Positions 35,914 to 44,647 of a stretch of DNA of 64,000 bases are shown here, one piece after another. The translations under genes were made by a program, and so were the position numbers. The DNA is taken from assembly GCA_023264995.1 (NCBI GenBank), contig JAHFUR010000009.1:62001-126000 (forward strand), written 5' to 3'. The notes under the pieces were generated by a model that did not search any database, was not told the DNA's origin, and saw only the letters and a list, made by a program, of their open reading frames with translations. Origin of the DNA: Acidimicrobiia bacterium (GTDB lineage: Bacteria > Actinomycetota > Acidimicrobiia > Acidimicrobiales > AC-14). Within the stretch, counting starts at the first letter, position 1; the number at the start of each line of letters is the position of its first letter.

Positions 35914-37695
35914 TCACGGCAGCCTGTTCATCCCCTCGCCCACCAATCTACGCCTATGCCGCAACGCCGTGGGCAGGTGCCAGCCGGGCTGGAGGCGCTC
36001 GTGGTCGAGCTGGGCCAGGCGGGTACGCAGGAGATCGGTGCGGGTGCAGATGCCGACCAGCCTCCCGTCGGCGACCACGGGCAGGTGTTCCACGCCCCTT
36101 CGCAGCATGAGGTGGAGCGCGTCGAAAGCGAGCGTGGTCGGGGTGACGACGCTGGGGTCGGGCGAGGTGATGGTCGCGAGGGGCGCGCCACCGTCGAGGT
36201 CGGGCTGGAGGAGGTCGGTCCGGGTCACGATGCCCACGCAGGCGCCGGCGGCGTCGACGACGGGGTAGCCCCCATGCCCGGTGGCCCCGAACGACCGGAG
36301 CGCGTCCCCGATCGTGGCGTCGGTGCCGAGCACCTGGACCGCGCTGGTCATGATCGTGCCCACCGACGTGGTGCGGAGCACATCCACCTCGTAGTCACCG
36401 CGCACGGTCATGCCGCGCCGGGCCAGCTTCTCGGTCATGAGGCTCTCGGTCATGAGAGATGAGGCAACGAGGTCGGCGACCACGCTGGCCAGCATGAGCG
36501 GCACCATGACGTGGTAATCGCCGGTCAGCTCGAACACGAAGACGATCGAGGTGAAGGTCGCCCTCGTGGCCGAGCCGAAGGTCGCGGCCATGGCGACCAG
36601 GGCGAAGGCGCCGGGGTCGATATGCATGCCGGGCGCCATGGCATTGGCGGCATGGCCCACCAGCGCGCCGAACGACGCCCCGATCAGCAGGATCGGGGCG
36701 AGGGTCCCCCCGGAGGTGCCCGACGCCAGGGCGACCCACCAGGCGATGAGCTTGGCGAGGCCGAGGACGGCCAGGGCGCCGAGGGCGATGCGGCCGAGGA
36801 GGGCATCGCTGATGGCGTCGTAGCCGACGCCGAGGGCGCGCGGCACGGCCAGGCCGACCAGCGAGAAGCCGACGGCGCCGATCACCGGGTGCCAGAACTC
36901 GTCGATCGGGAGGCGGCGGAAGCCGTCCTCGAGAAGGAACAGGCCCTTGCTCAGGACGACGGCCAGCAGCCCGCACCCGACGCCCAGGAGGGCGTAGAGG
37001 GGCAAACGGCCAAGACCGGTGAAGTCGTGCGGTGGGACGGCGAACAGCGGCCCCGGGCCGAACAGGGCGATGTGGGCCGCGCCGGCGACGCTGGCGGCCA
37101 CGACCAGGGGGATGAACGCCCGGGTGGAGAACTCGAACAGGAGGAGCTCGATGGCCAGGACGACCGCGGCCAGGGGGGCGCCGAAGGTGGCCGCCATCCC
37201 CGCGGCCGCGCCGGCTGCGACCAGGATCTTTCGCTCCGATGCGGAGACGGGGAGGAGCTGGCCGACGAGAGACCCGAGGGCGCCGCCGGTGACGATGATC
37301 GGCCCTTCGGCGCCAAAGGGGCCACCTGTGCCGATGGCCACCGCGGCCGACAGCGGCTTGGCGATGGCGGCCCGAGGTGAGATGCGGCTCTGCCTGGTGA
37401 GGACCGCCTCCATGGCCTCGGGGAGGCCGTGGCCCCGGATCATCGGCGCCCACCGGGCCAGGACCGACACCGCTGTCGCCCCGAGGACGGCCGCGATGAC
37501 CAGGCCCGGCCCGGGGGCGAGGTCCCGGAACGATGGCAGGCGCCAGCCGACGCGGTGGAAGAGCGCCAGGTTGGTGATCAGGGCGATGAGGTGGATGAGC
37601 ACCCATGCCGCTCCGCCGCCGGCCAACCCCAGCCCGGCGGCGAGCGCGCAGAGCAGGAGCAGGCGGCGGGAGGAGGTCCTCGAGGCTTCGGTCAT
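35914..37695 (-). CDS. ClC-family chloride transporter with CBS pair
   Basis: 593 residues. The start at 37695 was chosen because the first helix (LLLLCALAAGLGLAGGGAAWV) follows immediately. ClC filter motifs are visible: GHGLPE, GPFGAEGP with the gating Glu retained, and SGTSGGTLAP. The Glu favours a coupled H+/Cl- exchanger over a pure channel. Residues from about 450 form two CBS domains (TIMTSAVQVLG..., TITSPDPSVVTP...), which usually sense adenine nucleotides. It is divergent from a marR gene, with a palindrome in the 47-bp gap. Confidence 0.93.
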   Translation of the reverse strand: MTEASRTSSRRLLLLCALAAGLGLAGGGAAWVLIHLIALITNLALFHRVGWRLPSFRDLAPGPGLVIAAVLGATAVSVLARWAPMIRGHGLPEAMEAVLTRQSRISPRAAIAKPLSAAVAIGTGGPFGAEGPIIVTGGALGSLVGQLLPVSASERKILVAAGAAAGMAATFGAPLAAVVLAIELLLFEFSTRAFIPLVVAASVAGAAHIALFGPGPLFAVPPHDFTGLGRLPLYALLGVGCGLLAVVLSKGLFLLEDGFRRLPIDEFWHPVIGAVGFSLVGLAVPRALGVGYDAISDALLGRIALGALAVLGLAKLIAWWVALASGTSGGTLAPILLIGASFGALVGHAANAMAPGMHIDPGAFALVAMAATFGSATRATFTSIVFVFELTGDYHVMVPLMLASVVADLVASSLMTESLMTEKLARRGMTVRGDYEVDVLRTTSVGTIMTSAVQVLGTDATIGDALRSFGATGHGGYPVVDAAGACVGIVTRTDLLQPDLDGGAPLATITSPDPSVVTPTTLAFDALHLMLRRGVEHLPVVADGRLVGICTRTDLLRTRLAQLDHERLQPGWHLPTALRHRRRLVGEGMNRLP

Positions 37696-37703
37696 GGGCC
37701 AAC

Positions 37704-37722
37704 TATATCGTGACACGATGTA
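37704..37722. promoter_or_regulatory. Palindromic operator between clc and marR
   Basis: The core ATCGTG-A-CACGAT (37707-37719) is a perfect palindrome in the only non-coding gap between the two divergent genes. Length, symmetry and site are as expected for a MarR-dimer operator that would control both genes. Confidence 0.72.
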
Positions 37723-37742
37723 TCTGGTCCTATGATGTCCAG

Positions 37743-38180
37743 GTGGCCCCGCTGACGACGTCCGAGCCGTCCGACGCCGAGTACCGGCGCTTGTTGGAGT
37801 TCCGCACCGGGCTGCGCCGGTTCCTCCGGTGGAGCGAGGAAGCGGCGACGGCGCTGGGCGTGACGCCGGCGCACCACCAGCTGCTGTTGGCGGTGCGGGG
37901 CCACGGCGGCGGCAAGGATCCGACGATCGGTGAGGTCGCCGACCACCTGCTCCTACGCCATCACAGCACCGTGGAGCTGGTCGACCGGGCGACAGGGGCC
38001 GGCTTGGTGGAGCGGTCCGTCGATCCTGATGACGCCCGGGTGGTGCGGGTGCGCCTGACGCCGGCCGGCGCATCAATGCTCGCCGCCCTCTCCGAGGCCC
38101 ACCTACAGGAGCTCGACCGGCTGGTGCCGAGGATGGCTCAACTGTGGGAGGGGTTAAAGAGTGGCGCCCCGACCGCCTGA
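37743..38180 (+). CDS. MarR-family transcriptional regulator
   Basis: 145 residues from the GTG at 37743; no ATG is in frame nearby. The winged helix-turn-helix spans HHQLLLAVRGHGG...IGEVADHLLLRHHSTVELVDRATGAGLV and the wing DPDDARVVRVRLTPAG. MarR proteins dimerise and are released from DNA by small ligands. The 24 bases between the operator palindrome and the start fit autorepression. The likely partner gene is the divergent ClC transporter. Confidence 0.9.
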   Translation: MAPLTTSEPSDAEYRRLLEFRTGLRRFLRWSEEAATALGVTPAHHQLLLAVRGHGGGKDPTIGEVADHLLLRHHSTVELVDRATGAGLVERSVDPDDARVVRVRLTPAGASMLAALSEAHLQELDRLVPRMAQLWEGLKSGAPTA

Positions 38181-38295
38181 CGGCGGACCAGGCGGGCGAG
38201 GGCGCCACACACAATGTGACAGATCAGAATGGTAAATGCAAGGCACATCTAGAAGTTTTCTTCCCTCTACCCGGAACGCGAGGTGACAGGGGGAG

Positions 38296-38370
38296 GGGCT
38301 ACGCCGGCCGCGCCCTCGACGGGCTATGCCGGCCGCGCCCGGGACGGGCTATGCCGGCCGCGCCCGGGAC
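38296..38370. repeat. 25-bp tandem repeat, three copies, overlapping the typA stop
   Basis: Units 38296-38320, 38321-38345 and 38346-38370 with consensus GGGCTATGCCGGCCGCGCCC plus GGGAC. Copies 2 and 3 are identical; copy 1 has two changes. The third copy encodes the last residues of TypA and its stop (the TAG is the complement of 38349-38351), so each unit repeats the same short frame and stop. Confidence 0.85.
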
Positions 38371-40205
38371 GGGCGGCGCATCCGGGCCCGCTCGTTGGCC
38401 GGGAGGGTCACCTTCCGGAGGCGGACCGCCGACGGCGTCACCTCCACGCACTCGTCGTCGGCGATGAACTCGAGGGCCTGCTCGAGCGACATGGTGCGGG
38501 GGGGCGTCAGCCGGACCAGCTCGTCGGCCGTGGAGGACCGGATGTTGGTGAGCTTCTTCTCCTTGCACGCGTTGACGTCCATCTCGTCGGAGCGGGAGTT
38601 CTCGCCGACGATCATGCCCTCGTAGATGTCCACGCCGGGGCCGACCATGAGCTCCCCCCGGTCCTGGAGGTTCATCAGGGCGAAGGTGTTGGTGACGCCG
38701 CGGCGGTCGGCCACGATGCTGCCGCGGTCGCGGGTGCGCAGCTCGCCGTGCCAGGGCTCGTAGCCCTCGAACACGTGGTGGAGGATGCCGGTGCCCCGGG
38801 TCTCGGTCATGAACTCGGTGCGGAAGCCGATCAGGCCCCGGGCCGGGATCAGGTACTCCATGCGGATCCAGCCGGTGCCGTGGTTGACCATCTGCTGCAG
38901 GCGGCCCTTGCGGGTGGCCAGCAGGCGGGTGACGGTGCCAAGGTGCTCCTCGGGAACGTCGACGGAAAGGCGGTCGACCGGCTCGTGGACCTTGCCCTCG
39001 ACCTCCCGGGTCACGACCTGGGGCTTGCCCACGGTGAGCTCGAAGCCCTCCCGGCGCATGATCTCCACCAGGATGGCCAGCTGCAGCTCACCCCGGCCCT
39101 GCACCTCCCAGGTGTCGGGCCGGTCGGTGGGGAAGACCCGCAGGGACACGTTGCCGACCAGCTCGGTGTCGAGCCGGTTCTTGACCTGGCGGGCCGTCAT
39201 CTTGGAGCCGTCCTGGCCGGCGAGCGGCGAGGTGTTGATGCCGATGGTCACGGCCAGGCTGGGCTCGTCGATCAGCATGACGGGCAGAGGCCGGGGGTCG
39301 GAGGCGTCAGCCAGGGTCTCGCCGATGGTCACGTTGTCGAGCCCGGCGACGGCGATGATCTCGCCCGGGCCGGCCTCGGCCGCCTCGACCCGCTCGAGGC
39401 CCTCGGTGACGTAGAGCTCGACGATCTTGGTCTTCTCAATGGAGCCGTCGGCCTTGCACCAGGCCACGGTCTCGCCCTTGTGGATGACGCCTTCCCGCAC
39501 CCGGCAGATGGCCAGCCGGCCCAGGTACGGCGACCGGTCGAGGTTGGTGACCAGGGCCTGCAGGGGGTGGCCGGTCTCATCCTCGTCGTAGGTGGGGGCG
39601 GGGATGCGCTCGATCAGGAGCTCGAAGAGCGGCTGCAGGTTCGTGCCCGTGCCGCCCTGCTCCATGGTGGCCCAGCCGGCCTTGGCGTTGGCATAGACGA
39701 TCGGGAACTCGATCTGCTCGAAGTCGGCGTCGAGGTCGAGGAACAGCTCGTAGACCTCGTCGACCACCTCCTTGATGCGGGCGTCGGGGCGGTCGACCTT
39801 GTTGATCACCAGGATTACCGGGAGCTTGGCCTCCAGGGCCTTGCGCAGGACGAAGCGGGTCTGGGGCTGGGGGCCCTCGGCCGCGTCGACCAGGAGGAGC
39901 ACACCGTCGACCATGGTGAGGGCTCGTTCCACCTCACCGCCGAAGTCGGCGTGGCCGGGGGTGTCGACGATGTTGAGCTTCACATCGCCCAGCTTCTCGG
40001 TGGGGAAGTGGACGGCGGTGTTCTTGGCCAGGATGGTGATGCCCTTCTCCCGCTCCAGGTCCATCGAGTCCATGACCCGTTCGTTGACGTCCTGGTTCTC
40101 ACGGAAGATGCCGGATTGCCACAGCATGGCGTCGACGAGCGTGGTTTTTCCGTGGTCCACGTGGGCCACGATGGCGAGGTTGCGCAGGTCTTGGCGCGCG
40201 GGCAT
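38349..40205 (-). CDS. typA: Ribosome-binding GTPase TypA/BipA
   Basis: 618 residues from an ATG with GAAAGG upstream. The GTPase domain has [39 protein letters not shown] and [11 protein letters not shown]-like domains follow, and the TypA-specific C-terminal domain begins near [20 protein letters not shown]. TypA acts at the ribosome in stress and low temperature and assists 50S assembly. The C-terminus [10 protein letters not shown] lies partly in a tandem repeat. Confidence 0.97.
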   Translation of the reverse strand: MPARQDLRNLAIVAHVDHGKTTLVDAMLWQSGIFRENQDVNERVMDSMDLEREKGITILAKNTAVHFPTEKLGDVKLNIVDTPGHADFGGEVERALTMVDGVLLLVDAAEGPQPQTRFVLRKALEAKLPVILVINKVDRPDARIKEVVDEVYELFLDLDADFEQIEFPIVYANAKAGWATMEQGGTGTNLQPLFELLIERIPAPTYDEDETGHPLQALVTNLDRSPYLGRLAICRVREGVIHKGETVAWCKADGSIEKTKIVELYVTEGLERVEAAEAGPGEIIAVAGLDNVTIGETLADASDPRPLPVMLIDEPSLAVTIGINTSPLAGQDGSKMTARQVKNRLDTELVGNVSLRVFPTDRPDTWEVQGRGELQLAILVEIMRREGFELTVGKPQVVTREVEGKVHEPVDRLSVDVPEEHLGTVTRLLATRKGRLQQMVNHGTGWIRMEYLIPARGLIGFRTEFMTETRGTGILHHVFEGYEPWHGELRTRDRGSIVADRRGVTNTFALMNLQDRGELMVGPGVDIYEGMIVGENSRSDEMDVNACKEKKLTNIRSSTADELVRLTPPRTMSLEQALEFIADDECVEVTPSAVRLRKVTLPANERARMRRPSRARPA

Positions 40206-40327
40206 GAACGGCCTTTCGGTAGGGCTGCCGCGGCGATAGGGCCGCCAGCCGGGCCATTCTACGTGGTGGGTGCCCCAAGGCGGGACATGGCCGTAGCCTG
40301 AGGCCTCGACCAACGGGAGGACCGCTG

Positions 40328-41341
40328 ATGCAACTGGCAATGATCGGTCTCGGCCGGATGGGTGCCAACCTGGTCCGGCGCCTCATGCGCGACGGCCACG
40401 AGTGCGTGGTGTACGACGTCAACCCTGCGTCGGTCGAGGCGATGGCGGCCGAGGGCGCGGTGGCGGCCAGCACGCTCGCCGACCTGGCGTCCAAGCTCAG
40501 CACGCCTCGCGCCGCGTGGGTGATGGTGCCGGCCGCCTTCGCCGGCGCCACAGTGATGGACCTGGCCCAGTACTTCGAGGCGGGCGACATCATCATCGAC
40601 GGTGGGAACTCGTACTACCGCCTCGACATCGAGCGGGCCGCGGCGCTGGCCCCCCGCGGCATCCATTACGTCGACGTGGGCACCAGCGGCGGGGTATTCG
40701 GCCTGGAGCGGGGTTTCTGCCTCATGATCGGCGGCGAGACCGACGTCGTGGGCCATCTCGAGCCGCTCTTCGCCACCATCGCCCCTGGCGTGGGCTCGGC
40801 CCCCCGTACCCCGGGCCGGGTGGGGGAGCCGTCGCCCGCCGAGCAGGGGTGGCTCCATTGCGGCCCGAACGGCGCCGGGCACTTCGTGAAGATGGTCCAC
40901 AACGGGATCGAGTACGGGCTCATGGCCGCCTATGCCGAGGGGCTGGCCATCCTGCGCAAGGCCAATATCGGGAAGGCCACCCATGCCGCCGACGCCGAGA
41001 CGGCGCCGCTCACCAACCCGGAGGCCTACCAGTACGACATCGACACCACCGAGGTGGCCGAGGTCTGGCGCCGGGGGAGCGTGGTGGGCTCCTGGCTGCT
41101 GGACCTCACTGCGTCGGCGCTGTTCAAGGACCCCGACGTGGCCGGCTTCAGCGGCCGGGTCTCCGACTCCGGCGAGGGCCGGTGGACGGCACTGGCCGCC
41201 ATCGACGAGGGGGTGCCGGCGTACGTGCTCACCACCGCCCTCCTCGAGCGGTTCAGCTCGCGAGGCGAGGGTGACTTCGCCGACAAAGTGCTGTCGGCGA
41301 TGCGCAAGGAGTTCGGGGGCCACATCGAGAAGCCGGCGTAG
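40328..41341 (+). CDS. gnd: 6-phosphogluconate dehydrogenase, decarboxylating (short form)
   Basis: 337 residues. Rossmann motif [15 protein letters not shown] at residues 5-19, then [14 protein letters not shown] and the substrate segment [20 protein letters not shown], and the catalytic [12 protein letters not shown]. The short length and the Asp (VVYDVN) after strand 2 fit the NAD-preferring GndA-type enzyme. It produces ribulose 5-phosphate and CO2. It is divergent from typA. Confidence 0.95.
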   Translation: MQLAMIGLGRMGANLVRRLMRDGHECVVYDVNPASVEAMAAEGAVAASTLADLASKLSTPRAAWVMVPAAFAGATVMDLAQYFEAGDIIIDGGNSYYRLDIERAAALAPRGIHYVDVGTSGGVFGLERGFCLMIGGETDVVGHLEPLFATIAPGVGSAPRTPGRVGEPSPAEQGWLHCGPNGAGHFVKMVHNGIEYGLMAAYAEGLAILRKANIGKATHAADAETAPLTNPEAYQYDIDTTEVAEVWRRGSVVGSWLLDLTASALFKDPDVAGFSGRVSDSGEGRWTALAAIDEGVPAYVLTTALLERFSSRGEGDFADKVLSAMRKEFGGHIEKPA

Positions 41342-41362
41342 CCGCGGGAAGAGGTGGCGGCC

Positions 41363-43591
41363 TCAGGTGCGGGCGCAGGAGCGGGCCAGGACGACGGCCA
41401 GCGTGCCCTGGTCGAGCGGCTTGGGGAGGTAGTCGTCCATGCCGGCGGCCAGGCACTTCTCCCGGTCGCCGACCATGGCCGACGCGGTGAGGGCGATGAT
41501 CGGGGTCCGGCCGGCCGCGCCGGCGAGGTCTCGGATGCGCCGCGTCGCCTCGTAGCCGTCCATGACGGGCATCAGGCAGTCCATGAGGACCGCGTCGTAG
41601 CGGTGTTGGCGCACGGCATCGACTGCCTCGGCGCCGTTCGTCACCACGTCGACGACGTAGCCGAGGCGCTCGAGCAGAGCGACGCCGACGAGGCGGTTGA
41701 TGTAGGCGTCGTCGGCGAGGAGCACCCGCCCTCCAGGCTGGCTGTCGGCACCCGCTGAGGCGGGGACCGAAGGGGAAGGGCCGGACGGGGCGTCGAGGAT
41801 GGCCGCCGGCGACGTGGAAGGCACCAGGGGGATGTCGAACCAGAAGACGCTGCCCTCACCGAGGCGGCTCTCGAAGTCGAGGGTCCCGCCCATCAGGTCG
41901 ACCAGCTGTGCGCAGATGGCCAGGCCCAGCCCGGTGCCACCGAAGCGACGGGTGGTGGAACTGTCGGCCTGGGAGAAAGGGTCGAGCAGGAGGTGGCGGA
42001 CCGACGGGTCGATGCCGATGCCCGTGTCGGACACCGTGAAGCGCAGGCCGCCGGGACGGGCGCGCACGGCCAGGGTGACCGTGCCCCGGTCGGTGAACTT
42101 CACCGCGTTGCTGGCCAGGTTGAGGAGCACCTGGCGCAGCCGCAACGGGTCGCCCGTCACCCATGCCGGGACGTCGTCGGCGATGTCCAGCCGGAGGACG
42201 AGCCGCTTGTCCTGGGCTTGGGCCGAGATGACCCGGGCCACGCTGCGCACGGCACCGCCGAGGTCGAACTCGACGGCCTCGAGGTCGAGCTTGCCGGCTT
42301 CGATCTTGGAGAAGTCCAGGATGTCGTTGATGAGGGCCAGGAGGGTCTCGCCCGACTCTTGGAGCGCGGTCAGTTGGAAGCGTTGGGTGGCGTCGAGGTC
42401 GCTGTCGAGGAGCAGTTCGGCCAGCCCGAGCACCCCGTTCATCGGGGTCCGGATCTCGTGGCTCATGTTGGCGAGGAACGCCGACTTCAGCCGCGACGCC
42501 TCACGGGCCTGGGCCAGCGCCGACGCCACCTCGGCCTCGAGCCGGTGGCGCTCGGTGGCGTCGCTGAAGCTCCAGACCCGGCCGACGATCTCGCCGCCGA
42601 CGGACTGTGGTTTCGACGTCCGTTCGAACACCCGGCCGTCGGCGAAGTGGAGGACGTCGTAGCTCTCGGCCTCGGGATGGCGGTAGAGCTCCTCGACCCG
42701 GGCCGAGAACGCGGCGGGGTCGGTGAGCTGGTTGACCGCGATGGAGAGCGCCGCCGCGTCGTCGCCAGTTTCCAGGAGGGCCTGGGGGAGGTCCCACATC
42801 TCGGCGAACCGCCGGTTGAAGCTGGTGATGCGGCCGAACGGGTCGACGACGAGGATGCCGTCGGCGGTGGCGTCAAGGGTGGCGGCCAGCAGGGACAGGG
42901 CTTCCTGGAGCGCCTTCTCGTCGCGCTTGCGGGTGCTGATGTCCTGGAACTGGCCGACCCAACTGACCGGGTTGCCGGCGTCGTCCCGCAGGAACGTGAG
43001 GTTGGCGATGGCCCACACCACGGTGCCGTCCGGTCGCAGGAAGCGCTTCTCGCACTGCCAGACGTGGATCTCGCCCCGGAGGATGCGCCACGCGGCATCG
43101 ATGTCCCGCTGGCGGTCGTCGGGATGGGTGTACTCCTGGTCGCGCGACCCCAGGAGCTCGGCCTCGCTCCGGCCGAGGAGCTGGCACAGCGCAGCGTTGA
43201 CCCGCACGTACTCGCCGTCGGTGTTGAACAGGGCCATGCCGATCGGCGCGGCGTCGAAGGCGATGTCGAAGTAGCGCTGGGCCTCGTAGGCGACGCGCTC
43301 CCTGTCGGGCTCCTGGACCAGGCACAGCGCGCCCGACTCGAGCCGGCGGGCGCTGAGGTCGACCGTGACCGGGACGCTGCTGGGGCGCTCGACCTTGAGC
43401 CGGCCGCGGAAGACCGCCGGGCCGGGTGCAGCCAGCCATGCCGCGAACCCCGGGATCCCCGACAGCGGCGGTCCGTCGGGGCCGTAGAGGGCGCCGGCCG
43501 CGGCGTTCCGGGCCAGGACGGCGCCGCGGTTGTCGACCAGCACGGCCGCCTCCGGCAGTACCTCAAGCCAGTCTTCGCCAGGCATCTGCAC
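41363..43591 (-). CDS. Soluble hybrid histidine kinase (PAS-PAS-PAS-HK-REC)
   Basis: 742 residues from a GTG at 43591; an ATG two codons later is equally possible. Three PAS-like domains (the second with YTHPDDRQRDID and its PAC part WQCEKRFLRPDG) are followed by HisKA with NMSHEIRTPMNGVLG, HATPase with VLLNLASNAVKFTD and GTGLGLAIC, and a C-terminal receiver with DAVLMDCLMPVMDG. No membrane helix or signal peptide is seen, so it should sense a cytoplasmic signal. Output partner unknown. Confidence 0.93.
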   Translation of the reverse strand: MQMPGEDWLEVLPEAAVLVDNRGAVLARNAAAGALYGPDGPPLSGIPGFAAWLAAPGPAVFRGRLKVERPSSVPVTVDLSARRLESGALCLVQEPDRERVAYEAQRYFDIAFDAAPIGMALFNTDGEYVRVNAALCQLLGRSEAELLGSRDQEYTHPDDRQRDIDAAWRILRGEIHVWQCEKRFLRPDGTVVWAIANLTFLRDDAGNPVSWVGQFQDISTRKRDEKALQEALSLLAATLDATADGILVVDPFGRITSFNRRFAEMWDLPQALLETGDDAAALSIAVNQLTDPAAFSARVEELYRHPEAESYDVLHFADGRVFERTSKPQSVGGEIVGRVWSFSDATERHRLEAEVASALAQAREASRLKSAFLANMSHEIRTPMNGVLGLAELLLDSDLDATQRFQLTALQESGETLLALINDILDFSKIEAGKLDLEAVEFDLGGAVRSVARVISAQAQDKRLVLRLDIADDVPAWVTGDPLRLRQVLLNLASNAVKFTDRGTVTLAVRARPGGLRFTVSDTGIGIDPSVRHLLLDPFSQADSSTTRRFGGTGLGLAICAQLVDLMGGTLDFESRLGEGSVFWFDIPLVPSTSPAAILDAPSGPSPSVPASAGADSQPGGRVLLADDAYINRLVGVALLERLGYVVDVVTNGAEAVDAVRQHRYDAVLMDCLMPVMDGYEATRRIRDLAGAAGRTPIIALTASAMVGDREKCLAAGMDDYLPKPLDQGTLAVVLARSCART

Positions 43592-43767
43592 ATTGCGCCA
43601 ATCGGTCAGCGTGTCGGATGGTTTTTCGGCACAGGGTGGCCACGGCTTGAGCCAGCTCGCACCGTGCAGGGTCGTTGACCTCCCGCGGCCGGCGGTCTAG
43701 GGTCACGGCTGGCGGGATCGTCAGCGTAGCCTGCGTTGACGGCGCCCCGGAGCGGAGGGGAACGAAG

Positions 43768-44613
43768 ATGAGGATGAGACGCGTCATGGTGCTGTTCGGG
43801 GTGGCGGCGGCCTTGGTCACCGGGATGGCGCCGGCGATCGCCGCCGACGCTCCGAGGCCGGACGGGATCGTGACGAGCGACGACATGCCGGAGGCGGCCC
43901 TGCACGCGGTGGCGCCCGAGACCGGCCCGGTGCCGGACACGCCGGCGGAGATCATCGGCACCGACGACCGGATCCCTCTCCGGGGGACGCGCACGTTCCC
44001 CTTCCGGGCCACCACGCTCATCTCCTTCGGGGACGGCATGGGCAGCTCGTTCCAGTGCACCGGCTTCCTGGTCAGCGCCGACACCGTGGCCACGGCGGGC
44101 CACTGCGTGGCCCCCGGCGGGACCAGCACGTTCTACCCGCCGTCGACCTACCGGATCTCCGCCGGCGCCGACGGCGCCAACCGGCCCTACGGCACCTGCC
44201 GGGTCGTGTCGCTCACTGTCTCGGGCGCGTGGTTCACCTCGGGAGTGACGACGGCGGACTACGGGGCGATCAAGCTGAACTGCCAGGTGGGGAACACCAC
44301 CGGCTGGTTCGGCATCACCGGGGTGGAGTCCGCGCTCGGTACCACCGTCTACACAGACGGGTACCCGGGCGACAAGGGGCAGACCCACTGGTTCAGCCAG
44401 GGCCGGGTGACCGACAGCACGCCGGCCCTGCTCTTCTACGACAACGACACGATCGGTGGCCAGAGCGGCTCACCGGTCTGGCGCAACGTTGGCCGCTGCG
44501 GGATCTGCGCAGTCGCCATCCACACGACCGGGTCGCAGCTCCCGCCCTTCAACCATGGGACGCGGATCACCGCGCCGGTGGCGGCGCTGCTCCAGTTCGT
44601 GATCGCCTCGTAG
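43768..44613 (+). CDS. Secreted trypsin-like (V8/glutamyl endopeptidase-type) protease
   Basis: 281 residues from the first of two close ATGs, with GGAGGGG upstream. A signal peptide (VMVLFGVAAALVTGMAPAIAA) and a short prosegment precede a catalytic domain with His in VATAGHCVA, Asp in TTADYGAIKL and Ser in IGGQSGSPVW. Four Cys in the domain could form disulfides. Likely exported; no inhibitor or activator gene is near. Confidence 0.9.
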   Translation: MRMRRVMVLFGVAAALVTGMAPAIAADAPRPDGIVTSDDMPEAALHAVAPETGPVPDTPAEIIGTDDRIPLRGTRTFPFRATTLISFGDGMGSSFQCTGFLVSADTVATAGHCVAPGGTSTFYPPSTYRISAGADGANRPYGTCRVVSLTVSGAWFTSGVTTADYGAIKLNCQVGNTTGWFGITGVESALGTTVYTDGYPGDKGQTHWFSQGRVTDSTPALLFYDNDTIGGQSGSPVWRNVGRCGICAVAIHTTGSQLPPFNHGTRITAPVAALLQFVIAS

Positions 44614-44616
44614 CCG

Positions 44617-44647
44617 CCCCGTGACGGGCCGCCGGCTGGTCACGGGG
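44617..44647. terminator. Hairpin between convergent protease and mannosidase genes
   Basis: Perfect 9-bp arms CCCCGTGAC / GTCACGGGG with a 13-base loop; the right arm contains the stop codon of the minus-strand gene. Confidence 0.65.

Noticed and set aside
38296-38370. 25-bp repeats considered as CRISPR
   Set aside because: No spacers between units and no cas genes in the window.
43620-43636. Weak match to the DosR-like motif upstream of the hybrid kinase
   Set aside because: Only the right half (TTCGGCAC) matches; the GGGAC half is absent.
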